Shown here: in pieces, positions 18,019 through 26,788 of the stretch
Layout: every line of letters begins with the position of its first letter
Position numbering within the stretch: the first letter of the stretch is position 1
Assembly: GCA_947484175.1 (NCBI GenBank)
Contig: CANKOI010000005.1
Coordinates: forward strand, 1 to 64,000
From: Deltaproteobacteria bacterium
Lineage (GTDB): Bacteria > Myxococcota_A > UBA796 > SXON01
DNA: 64,000 bases
Reading direction: 5' to 3'
The notes under the pieces: generated by a model
What the model was told of the DNA's origin: nothing
The model's input: the letters and a program-made list of their open reading frames with translations, nothing else
Databases searched by the model: none
Program-made: the position numbers and the translations under genes

Positions 18019-21000
18019 ATGCACCTCCTCCTCCTGAGCCTCCCCGCCTTCGCCTTCCCCACCGACGCCGAATGGGTCGCCGTCGAAACGTCGGGCGCCG
18101 CCTTGGTGGACGACTTCAACGACCATGATCGGGAAGGCACGGGCAACCCCGATGCCATCGACTGTGTGGGCGACAACGCCGTTTCCGCCCCCGCGCTCTA
18201 CTGGTACACCGACGGCACCAGCCTGTGGTTCCGGATGCGGGTCGACGACACCCCCTGGCTTACGGCCGGCACCCTCCTGCAGCCCAACGCCTGGGCCTTC
18301 CTGATCGAAACGGACGGCAACCTCGACGACTTCGAGTACTCGCTCTCCGTCACCGGGGCCTCACCGACCGTTTACCTGTACCGCAACTCCAGCGGGGACG
18401 ACGGGGCCGACGCCTCCCTGGACTCACTCGAAGGCGTGCCGACGACCACCGGCTTCCAAGCGAGCGCCGCGGGAAGCACGATCCACACCCTCGAGGACTG
18501 GTTCGTAGACGTCGAAATCGATTTGGGCGAGCTCCCCGACAGCGTGAGATCGGGCCAGACCATCCGCGTGGCCGGCATCACGGGCGACTCCTCTACGCCA
18601 GACGGCGCCGACGCCGACCTCTGCGGCACCGACGACTCCGTGGCGCTCGGCCTGCTCACCGACGCGTGGAGTGAAGAATTCGGCGTCGATCGGGATGGCG
18701 ACGGGCTCCTCGACCTCGACGAGGTGACCGCGAGCACCGATCTCGACGACGCAGACTCCGACGACGACGGACTGAGCGACGGCGATGAGGTGAACATCTG
18801 GGGGAGCGACCCGCTGCGCTGTGACACCGATGGGGACTCGCTTGTTGACGGGTTGGAGGCTGGAGTGTCCGAGCCCATCGAGGGCACCGACCTCAGCGCC
18901 GCCTGCTTCCAAGCCGATGGCGACGCCGGAGCCACCACGACCAACCCCACGCTCGCCGACACCGACAGCGGTACGGTGAACGACAACGACGAGGACCGGG
19001 ACGGCGACGGCGTGGAAGGGAGCTGGGAGACAGACCCCAACGATCCTTCCGACGACAAAGACAGTAAAGACGAACCGGACGGAATCGCCGAGGCACTGGA
19101 AGACCGCTGCGCCGGCGAAGACGAGACCGACCGCGATGGCGACGGCGTGCCCGACATCGAGGAGGGACTCGCGGACACTGACGGCGACGGCCTCCCCGAT
19201 TTCTGCGACGAGGACGATGATGGAGACGGTGTGGCGACGGTCGAGGAAGGCGCCGCCGACAGCGACGCCGACGGACTTGACGACTACGAAGACCCGGACA
19301 GCGACAACAACGGCGTGGGGGACGGCGAAGAGCCCGCGGCGGACGTGGATAGTGACTGCGATGGCCTGACGGACCGCATCGACATGGACGACTCCGACGG
19401 GGACTGCGCCGACCCTGACGGCGACCTCCTCACCAACGCCGACGAGCGGGCGTGCGGCTCCGACCCCCAGAACCCCGACACCGACGGGGATGGCCTGTTG
19501 GACAGCGACGAAAGCTGCGACGAGGATGTGGACTGCGACGAGCTCACCGACATCCTCGACGCCGACGACGCCGACACGTCTGCCTGCGACTCGCCGGGCG
19601 ACACCGGCGCGGTGGGCGACACCAGCAGCGGTCCCACGTGCGTGAACGGGCTGTGCGACGGGCATTACACCGGCGGCTCGTGCTCGACGACGGGCGGAGC
19701 GGGCGCGGGCCTGCTTGGCGCCCTCGCGGCGGCCGGCCTCGCCGCCCGGAGGCGGCGTGCGGGCCTTCGTGGCGCCGCAGTCGTGATGGGAGCAGCGGCC
19801 GTCGTGTCCTCGCCGGCGCTGGCGGAGGAGCCAAGTGTGAACGCCCAACGGTTCCACCCCACCTTCGAAAGCGGCACGTTCATGACCGTGCACGACACGA
19901 GCCCCCACGCGCCCGGCGTGGGCCTCGGTCTGGTGTTCAATCAGGCGTCCCAACCGCTGATGTACCGGTACGGCGATGGGCGCGAGCCGGTGTCCGTCCT
20001 CGGCTCGGCCACCACGCTGGAGGTCGGAGGCAGCTACGCCACGAAGCGCCTCGCCCTGACGGTGAACATGCCGTTGCACGTGGTGGACGGCGACTTCATC
20101 GACGACGGCTTTGCTCCCGGCGATCTGCGCCTCGGCGTGCTCGCGAGCATTCTCGACCGAAAGAACGCGGGCGCCGGTTTCGGCCTGTACGGCAGTCTCG
20201 GACTCCCCACCGGCGACGGCGAGCGGTTCGTGGGAACGAACTCTCCCGAGGTGATCGCCGGCCTCGCGGGGAGCTACGGCGCAACGTGGGCGATGAGCGC
20301 AAACCTCGGAATGGCCATCGGCGCTCCGGCCTCGCTCGGCGACCTCAGTTGGGGCAGCCGGGCCCAGTGGGGCCTCGGCGTGCACGTTCCGATGCGTCGG
20401 GGCATCGCGCTCATCGGGGAGCTGGAAGGGGAGTCGGCGATCGCGAACATCGACGAAGTAGGCGGAACGCCCATCGAGTGGCGCGTCGGGGCAAGCGCCC
20501 AGACCAGTCGCACGGTCCTGTTCGATGTCGGTTTCGGCACGGGCCTGACGACCGGCATCGGGGCGCCCGAATACCGTGTCACGGCCGGCCTCAAGTACCT
20601 CCCCTCCTCAGTGGCGCGGGTGACCGCCGGGCTCGACCGGGATGGCGACGGCATCGTTGACGCCACCGACCTCTGCCCCGACCAGGCGGAGGACAAGAAT
20701 GGCCAGGCCGACGAAGACGGCTGCCCTGACGGCGGTTTCGTTCCCACCCACTTCGTCGTCACCGACCTCGGCGGCAGCCGCATCGCCGGCGCCTGGCTCG
20801 AGCTGTCGAGCGGTCCCGAGACCGGACGGTGGGCCCTCCCCTCCGGCGACGTGACCCGGTCGTTGCCCCCGGGCACCTACGCCCTCCGCGTGCGTGCCCC
20901 CCATTTCACGCCCGCGGAATCGTCGCTCACCGTCCCGGCCGACGCGCCTCGGCACGAACAGGTCGTGCAGCTCTCGCCCGCAGTGGCCGGCGGCACCCTG

Positions 21001-21666
21001 ATCCTGTCGGTACAGAACGAAGCGGGGCAGCCCGTTGCAGCGCTGGTGACCATCCTCGGCGAGGGCCGCAAGTTCACCACGGCCGGAGACGGCATCGGCA
21101 CGGAGGGCGTGCCGGTGGGTGAGGTGGAGCTCTCGGTGTGGGCCGAGGGGTACCGCCCCAAGCGCGTGAAGGTCAACGTGGCTGGCGGCGAGAAACAGAA
21201 CGTATCGGTGGTGCTCGATCTGACCCGCGTGGTGGTCCTCGCCGACCGGGTGGACATCCGCGACAAGGTGTTCTTCGACCTCGACAGCGCCACGATCACG
21301 GCCGCGAGCCACAACATCCTCGACGACGTGGCGGGCGCCCTCGAAAACCACGAGGAGCTGCGGCTCGTAGAGGTGCAGGGCCACACGGACGATCAGGGTG
21401 CGGAGGAGTACAACCTCGAGTTGTCCCAACGCCGCGCCGAGGCTGTCCGCGCCTACCTGATCGGCCAAGGCATCGAGGCCGAGCGCCTCGTGGCCCGCGG
21501 CTACGGCGAGAGCCAACCCCTCGAGTTTGGCACCAGCGAGAACTCACGCGAAGTGAACCGGCGCGTCGTATTCAAGATTCTGGCCGGCCCCCCCGAGTCC
21601 GATCGCCGCCCCGGCCGCCCCGGTCGTCCGGGTCGCCCCGGACCCGGCCCAGGCCGTCGGGACTGA
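18019..21666 (+). CDS. Fusion ORF: secreted TSP3-repeat protein, internal MYXO-CTERM-like sorting tail, second signal-like segment, then OmpA-type beta-barrel and peptidoglycan-binding domain
   Basis: DxDGDG repeats; GSCSTTGGAGAGLLGALAAAGLAARRRR; RRRRAGLRGAAVVMGAAAVVSSPALA|EE; FFDLDSATI...VEVQGHTDDQGAEEYNLELSQRRAEAVRAYL (OmpA). Confidence 0.85.
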   Translation: MHLLLLSLPAFAFPTDAEWVAVETSGAALVDDFNDHDREGTGNPDAIDCVGDNAVSAPALYWYTDGTSLWFRMRVDDTPWLTAGTLLQPNAWAFLIETDGNLDDFEYSLSVTGASPTVYLYRNSSGDDGADASLDSLEGVPTTTGFQASAAGSTIHTLEDWFVDVEIDLGELPDSVRSGQTIRVAGITGDSSTPDGADADLCGTDDSVALGLLTDAWSEEFGVDRDGDGLLDLDEVTASTDLDDADSDDDGLSDGDEVNIWGSDPLRCDTDGDSLVDGLEAGVSEPIEGTDLSAACFQADGDAGATTTNPTLADTDSGTVNDNDEDRDGDGVEGSWETDPNDPSDDKDSKDEPDGIAEALEDRCAGEDETDRDGDGVPDIEEGLADTDGDGLPDFCDEDDDGDGVATVEEGAADSDADGLDDYEDPDSDNNGVGDGEEPAADVDSDCDGLTDRIDMDDSDGDCADPDGDLLTNADERACGSDPQNPDTDGDGLLDSDESCDEDVDCDELTDILDADDADTSACDSPGDTGAVGDTSSGPTCVNGLCDGHYTGGSCSTTGGAGAGLLGALAAAGLAARRRRAGLRGAAVVMGAAAVVSSPALAEEPSVNAQRFHPTFESGTFMTVHDTSPHAPGVGLGLVFNQASQPLMYRYGDGREPVSVLGSATTLEVGGSYATKRLALTVNMPLHVVDGDFIDDGFAPGDLRLGVLASILDRKNAGAGFGLYGSLGLPTGDGERFVGTNSPEVIAGLAGSYGATWAMSANLGMAIGAPASLGDLSWGSRAQWGLGVHVPMRRGIALIGELEGESAIANIDEVGGTPIEWRVGASAQTSRTVLFDVGFGTGLTTGIGAPEYRVTAGLKYLPSSVARVTAGLDRDGDGIVDATDLCPDQAEDKNGQADEDGCPDGGFVPTHFVVTDLGGSRIAGAWLELSSGPETGRWALPSGDVTRSLPPGTYALRVRAPHFTPAESSLTVPADAPRHEQVVQLSPAVAGGTLILSVQNEAGQPVAALVTILGEGRKFTTAGDGIGTEGVPVGEVELSVWAEGYRPKRVKVNVAGGEKQNVSVVLDLTRVVVLADRVDIRDKVFFDLDSATITAASHNILDDVAGALENHEELRLVEVQGHTDDQGAEEYNLELSQRRAEAVRAYLIGQGIEAERLVARGYGESQPLEFGTSENSREVNRRVVFKILAGPPESDRRPGRPGRPGRPGPGPGRRD

Positions 21667-21684
21667 GCGCCCCCGCTCCGCCCC

Positions 21685-22338
21685 TCACGCGCCGCCGCCG
21701 CCCGCCCCAGCTACTTCTTGGCCGAACGTTCGGAGAAGTTCGACCCCCTCGCGATCATGCGCGATCACGCTGACACGGACGCGCGGCGTGCCCACGACGA
21801 GCCACTCGGTGAGTGGGAGGACCGTGACCGTGGTGTAGACGTAGGCCTCGTTCGGCACGGAGCCACCGAGTACCGCGCCCATCCGCTTGAGGGTGCCGCC
21901 GGCGAACAGCGTGTCGGTGGCCACCCGCAAGGCGAGGCCGTCGGGATCGACCCACGTGCCGCTCAGCACGGTGAAGTCGTTGGCCACCGCGCCCCAGTCC
22001 GTTGTTTCTTCGCCCATGACTCGCGACTTGTCTGTCGTCTGGGTGACGCCCTGTGAGGCCAACCACGCGGACACCGAGCGCTCCACCTTTTCCCCGAACT
22101 AGTCGAGCTCCGCGTTGTTCACAAGCGCGAGCACGCCCTCCAACACACCCAAGGTACCGCCATTCGACGTGTTGGGCACCGACGTCTCGATGATGGTGGA
22201 GACCATCAGCCCAGGCGCAGGCGCATCCGCCTTGAGGTCAGTAGAACGTACGACTTTCGTTGCGTAGCAGCCGGCCAAGAGCGGAGCGAATGCGAAGACA
22301 GAGACCACGAAAACTCCACGGGGTGCGCCGAGTATCAC
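21685..22338 (-). pseudogene. Lipoprotein gene interrupted by an in-frame TAG
   Basis: Lipobox FAFAPLLAG|CYATKVV...ALVNNAELD then TAG (22101-22099), same frame continues FGEKVERSVSAWLASQG... to 21685. Confidence 0.6.
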
Positions 22339-22440
22339 AACGGTCGGACGCCTGCTGGGGGCCGCCAGGGCCGTCGCAACGTCCGCGGGCACCTCGACCG
22401 GTCTCCGCCCGACGGTGTCCGATGACCGATTACCGGCGAC

Positions 22441-22496
22441 CGAGGTTCGAAAGGCGAATCTCGATAGCCGAGGTTCGAAAGCCGAAACTCGACTAG
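22441..22496. repeat. Two tandem copies of a 28-bp unit (cgaggttcgaaagscgaa...ctcga)
   Basis: cgaggttcgaaag at 22441 and 22469 with the following bases conserved. Confidence 0.6.
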
Positions 22497-22635
22497 CGAT
22501 CACCGAGCCCCGAACGTCGAGTCGCGTAATGCATCCGACGGATGAACGAGGTTCGATGAACGAACGCTCCCTGCGACTCCGGCAGGCCCCGGGTTGGTTC
22601 GGCTGCGGCGCTCTCGCGGTGGAGATGCGGGGCGC

Positions 22636-22764
22636 AACCACTACAGAATCGCGGCGGGCTCGGCCGCGGAGGCCTGCGCCGCCCTGGATCTGGTGGGCAC
22701 GTCCGAAGCACTGGCGCTCCAGCCGAAGCTTCGGCGGGTCGGGGCGATGTTGCGCGGGGAGTTC
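22636..22764 (+). pseudogene. Remnant resembling the C-terminus of a four-helix-bundle (S23-type) protein
   Basis: NHYRIAAGSAAEACAALDLVGTSEALALQPKLRRVGAMLRGEF; no complete gene upstream. Confidence 0.4.
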
Positions 22765-22767
22765 GCT

Positions 22768-23150
22768 GCCGGCAAGCACGGAGAGCATGAACCCTCGGTC
22801 CCACCCGCAGCGTTGTCGCCGCTTCACCATGCTCCGCTTCTTTCCCGGCGCCGTGCGCATCAAGTTCATTACGAGATGGCGCAGTACCGCCAGGTTCTGA
22901 GCGGCGTTTCCGGCTCGCACCCTGCACTGGTCCTCGTTGAACGTCATGTCCAGAACCCAGTGGAGCCCGTTCTCGATGCCCCAGTGCGCACGCACGACGC
23001 CCGCCACCGAAGCTGCTGTCGGGGTCGGAGTATTCACGACGAAGTAGGCTTGCTCCGTGGACACCTGGCCGGTGCGCTTGTCTTCACGTCGTCGGGCGAG
23101 GAGGCGGCGTCGAAGCTCCCGCGCACGGTCTTGCCGTCCAACGCTACGTG
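22768..23150 (-). mobile_element. ISAs1-family transposase relic with internal deletion/frameshift
   Basis: Frame 1 HVALDGKTVRGSFDAAS; shifted frame QAYFVVNTPTPTAASVAGVVRAHWGIENGLHWVLDMTFNEDQCRVRAGNAAQNLAVLRHLVMNLMR...GWDRGFMLSVLAG. Confidence 0.85.
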
Positions 23151-23159
23151 GCCGCCTTC

Positions 23160-24445
23160 CCACACCGTCCGCAGGCCGTGGACCCGATCACCTACGCCTA
23201 CACGTGGTTCGCGGACGGCACCGAGGTGCAGTCGGGCGAGAGCGACACCCTTGCGGCCGGGAGCTTTGCCAAGCACCAGCGCATCTCGGTGGAGGTGACC
23301 CCGAACGACGGGTTCACCGACGGCGAGGCGATGCTCTCTGCCGACGCGGTCGCGCTCAACAGCCAGCCCACGGCCACCGCCGCGAGCCTCGACCCCGCCA
23401 CCGCGTACGAGGCCTCCACGCTCACCTGCCTGCCCGCTGGCTTTGCCGACGCGGACGCGGACGCCGAGGGCTGGGCGTACAGCTAGTCCGTCAACGGCGC
23501 CGACGCCGCGACCGCCGCCACGCTCGACGGCAGCGCCTTCTCCAAGGGCGATTCCGTCGTCTGCACCGCCACTCCGTGGGACGGCGAAGAGAGCGGCGCG
23601 GCGGTCAGCTCCGCGGCGCTCACGATCTCCAACACGGCGCCCGTCCTCGCCAGCGCGGACCTGTCCACCACCACCCCCTCCGAGAACGACACGATCGCCG
23701 TGACGCTCGGCGCCGGCACCGACGACGACGGGGACACGATCAGCTACGGCTACGACTGGTACGTGAACGGAGCCGTCGCGAGCACATCGAGCACGCTGTT
23801 GGCGAACCGCTTCGCAAAGGGCGACAGCATGTACGTCGTGGTGACCCCCTGGGACGGCACCGACTACGGCACGGAGGCGAGCCGATGTGGGCGCTCGTGG
23901 AGTCGTGGTCACTGGCCTCGCAACCCGCGGGATCGACCGCTGCGAATGGCGCTTTCGGGGGTCAGTCGGTCGCGACCGTTGGCGGGTACTCGTGCTGGAA
24001 TCAGACCTCGGGCTGGAACTACTTGTGGATCCCGCACCCTGATCCCTCGGCCAGCCGGATGGCCATCGAGGTGGACGTGTATGTGAATACCGCGAGTGCA
24101 GAGTTTCTGGTGATGCCGATCGTGGACGGCCCGTTCTGGATTCCGAGCACGTTTATTCGGAACGGGATTGGGTTCGACTCCACCAGGGCGTGGTCCACAA
24201 TTTCGTACTCCTCGACCACGCTGGCCACCTACTCTGCGCTGGCGGCATCGTCCGTGTGGGTCACCGTTCGGCAGGACGTGGATCTGATCGAGGGTACCGT
24301 CACAGTCTACCGAGACGGCGTTGAGGTTGGCAGCGCGGGCGTCGACACTGCTGCCGCAGTCGGCTCCAACGTGCTTTTCAGCTCCTTCCAGCCGTTCTCT
24401 GGGAGTCACTGCTTCCAGAACCTCAACTTCTACACGGCTCCGTGA
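23160..24445 (+). pseudogene. Broken surface-protein gene: about 90-aa tandem repeats with an in-frame TAG, then frame-shifted into a separate C-terminal module
   Basis: Repeats ITYAYTWFADGTE.., AEGWAYS*SVNGAD.., TISYGYDWYVNGAV..; then MWALVESWSLASQPAGSTAANGAFGG... in another frame from about 23885 to TGA at 24445. Confidence 0.65.
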
Positions 24446-24694
24446 CGAGCGGCCGTAGCCTCCGCTGAGAAGGCGTCCGCACCGCCAGTCGGGCCACCCC
24501 GCCCCGCGCTCATCCCTCCCTCCCGCCGAAGGGGTCGTCAGCGCACCCTCGGCACCCACGGATCGACAAGCACGACGCCAGCATGGAGTCAATCGGCGGC
24601 CGCGCACGGCCCGTGCGACGACCGGCCGCGCTGATCGCCCCCCACTGCAGAGCGACGGCCTTGTCAACGGGGACCAGCGGGGGGCCATCTCCCG

Positions 24695-24982
24695 CTACGG
24701 CTTCGCTTTGATGATCGCCGTGAAGTCAGACCACTGCTCGACCTTGAACGCGCGGATCTCGCGGACGCTCGGCGGGAACCACGGGAGCGCCTTCAGCGCC
24801 ATCAGCGCCGCGAACAGGTTCGCCATGTCGTCGCTGTCCACGGTGTACAGGCTGCCTTGCCGCCACTCGAAGCCAGGACGGGAGAGCACCTGGCCGATCT
24901 CGCGGTACGCGGCCGCCGGATCGCCCTTCGGGTGGTTGGCGACCGTGTCCTTGACGACGAGGTCGAACGCGACCGCGTACAT
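24695..24982 (-). CDS. vapD: VapD-like protein (Cas2-like fold endoribonuclease family)
   Basis: MYAVAFDLVVKDTVANHP..AAYREIGQVLSRPGFEWRQGSLYTVDSDDMANLFAALMALKALPWFPPSVREIRAFKVEQWSDFTAIIK matches the VapD pattern (start MYAxAFDL, GFEWxQGS, SVRDIRAFKVEDWSDFT). Confidence 0.88.
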   Translation of the reverse strand: MYAVAFDLVVKDTVANHPKGDPAAAYREIGQVLSRPGFEWRQGSLYTVDSDDMANLFAALMALKALPWFPPSVREIRAFKVEQWSDFTAIIKAKP

Positions 24983-25278
24983 CAGTCGGCTTCGGGATGC
25001 CGGAGGACGATCGAGTAGAGCACGTCTACCTCTTCGCTCGTCTCGGGTACCAGCAGGTGAAGCACCGCATCGCCTTCCGGAAGCCGAGCTTCGACGCGTT
25101 GGACCTCGTAGACAGGGCCGAAGTCGCCGAAGCGGCGGTAGGACCCCACAAGATCCTCGGGGCTGGGAACGGCGGTGAGGGCGCGGGCGGGGATCACGGC
25201 TTTGATCTTACCGGCGTCGGCGGTGTGCGTCCACGACGGACCCGCGGTGGTGAACTGCCTGCCCGCCAAAGCGCCCAT
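24982..25278 (-). CDS. Small VapX/DUF5397-like protein, overlapping the vapD start by one base
   Basis: 98-aa frame MGALAGRQF...EDLVGSYRRFGDFGPVYEVQRV...; stop/start TGATG overlap. Confidence 0.6.
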   Translation of the reverse strand: MGALAGRQFTTAGPSWTHTADAGKIKAVIPARALTAVPSPEDLVGSYRRFGDFGPVYEVQRVEARLPEGDAVLHLLVPETSEEVDVLYSIVLRHPEAD

Positions 25279-25343
25279 CTCGCCGCGCGATCGGGCGATG
25301 CTCGCAGCGCCGGTCACCCGACCCCGCACCCGCCCCACGTCGC

Positions 25344-26702
25344 TCACCGCAGCGCGGCCAATACGAGATCCGGGGTGACGATGTCGTCGCCAGATGCGCC
25401 CTGGCGGACCCAGAGCGCATGGAGGATGCGCCGCCCGCGCACGAAGGGCGCGCCCGCGGCCCGGGCGCGCAGTTCCCCCCGCCACCTGGCTACATCGGGC
25501 CGCGTTGCCCACTTCGCCTCGCCGATCAGCACGCTCTCCCCGTCGAGGGACTCTGCGACCACGTCGAATTCCCGGGGACCCTCGGGGCCGCTTCCCCACC
25601 AGCGCGACGCCGGACCCCACGCGGTTCCTCCGATGCCCAGCCGCGGAACCGACTCCCGCGCCAGCACCTCCCAAGCCTCGGCACAATGCTGAGGGAAGCC
25701 CTCGACCAGCCGAGCCTCGACGGGTTCGAGCAGGTCCCGCTGAAGGAGGGTGCGTGCGGGCTGCACGAAGCGGAACCAGAACGCGAGGAGGGGGTCGTCG
25801 ATACGGTAGAGCGTTCGCTTGGACGATCGTTCGTCCTCCCCGAACGGGGTGTCCTTCCGGAGGTAGCCGAGCTCGATAAGGTTCGAAAGCGGGCGCGTCA
25901 ACGAGCCCGCCGGCTTCCCCATGCGCGCCGCGATCTCGGAGAGTCGGTTGCACCCGGCACCCACGAGCGCCAGGAGTGAGGACGCCTGGCTGGCGCTCCG
26001 CATGTCGTCCAGCAACAGGCCCTCCGGCTCGTCGTGGAGCACTCCGTGACGATGCAGCACAAGGTCTCGGATGGACTCCTGCAGCGACGCATACCGGCTG
26101 GCGAGCTCCCAATAGCGGGGCACGCCACCCCACACCGCCCAGGCTTCCACGGCCGCCGCCCCTCGCACTCCGAGGGCATCGCAGATCCACCCGGGCTTCA
26201 GCGGCGCGAGACGTATGATTTCCTGAGCTCGTCCGAACAGCGGAGCGCTCCGATCGAGGGCCAGCCCTTGCATCATGCGTTGCGACGACCCACACAGCAC
26301 GAAGCGAAGGCGCCGCGGGCCAGGTAGATCGAGGTGCCGCTGGAGCACACTCGGGAGTTCCGGCGCGGAAGAGACGAGGTAGGGGAACTCGTCGAGCACG
26401 ACGTTGAGGCGCTCTACACGAGCTTCGAGCGACGTGAACAGGGCGTCCCATGATGGATACCGTGCGGCGTCGAACTCCGGCACCACTCGGGAGAGCTCGG
26501 AGGCCAACGCTTGTATCTGGAGGGGCGCGTCCCGCTCGTCCGCGAGGGAGTAGGCATCACCCTCCCCGCACATTCGCTGAACCAAGGTGGATTTTCCGCA
26601 TCGACGGCGCCCGTAGACTACCGCCAGCCGAGAGTCATCCCCGCCCATGAACCGCCGGAGCCGGCGCTGCTCGTCCAGTCGATCGAGAAAAGGAATGGCC
26701 AC
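25344..26702 (-). CDS. Archaeal-type AAA ATPase with DUF234 / PD-(D/E)XK-like C-terminus
   Basis: Walker A VVYGRRRCGKSTL, Walker B LNVVLDEFPYLV, C-terminal EFDVVAES..SVLIGEAKW. Confidence 0.85.
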   Translation of the reverse strand: MAIPFLDRLDEQRRLRRFMGGDDSRLAVVYGRRRCGKSTLVQRMCGEGDAYSLADERDAPLQIQALASELSRVVPEFDAARYPSWDALFTSLEARVERLNVVLDEFPYLVSSAPELPSVLQRHLDLPGPRRLRFVLCGSSQRMMQGLALDRSAPLFGRAQEIIRLAPLKPGWICDALGVRGAAAVEAWAVWGGVPRYWELASRYASLQESIRDLVLHRHGVLHDEPEGLLLDDMRSASQASSLLALVGAGCNRLSEIAARMGKPAGSLTRPLSNLIELGYLRKDTPFGEDERSSKRTLYRIDDPLLAFWFRFVQPARTLLQRDLLEPVEARLVEGFPQHCAEAWEVLARESVPRLGIGGTAWGPASRWWGSGPEGPREFDVVAESLDGESVLIGEAKWATRPDVARWRGELRARAAGAPFVRGRRILHALWVRQGASGDDIVTPDLVLAALR

Positions 26703-26707
26703 TCGAT

Positions 26708-26729
26708 CATGTATCTACAACATGATGTT
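26708..26729. promoter_or_regulatory. Overlapping inverted repeats upstream of the ATPase GTG start
   Basis: CATGT-N7-ACATG (26708-26724) and AACAT-G-ATGTT (26719-26729). Confidence 0.4.
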
Positions 26730-26788
26730 CGTCAAGCATGTTTGCAGGAAGAGGCTGCGAGGACGGACAGCGCGGCCAGCGCCCGTTG

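Noticed and set aside
18424-20385. 653-aa minus-strand ORF opposite the TSP3/OmpA gene
   Set aside because: Low-complexity translation produced by the antisense of DxDGD repeats.
21596-21666. RRPGRPGRPGRPGPGPGRRD C-terminus of the OmpA protein as a separate repeat element
   Set aside because: Simple low-complexity tail within the same CDS, not an independent feature.
22099-23912. Genome-wide amber (TAG) recoding suggested by two in-frame TAGs
   Set aside because: TAG terminates several intact genes here (e.g. 1407, 2906, 6532), and both internal TAGs are in a visibly decayed region.
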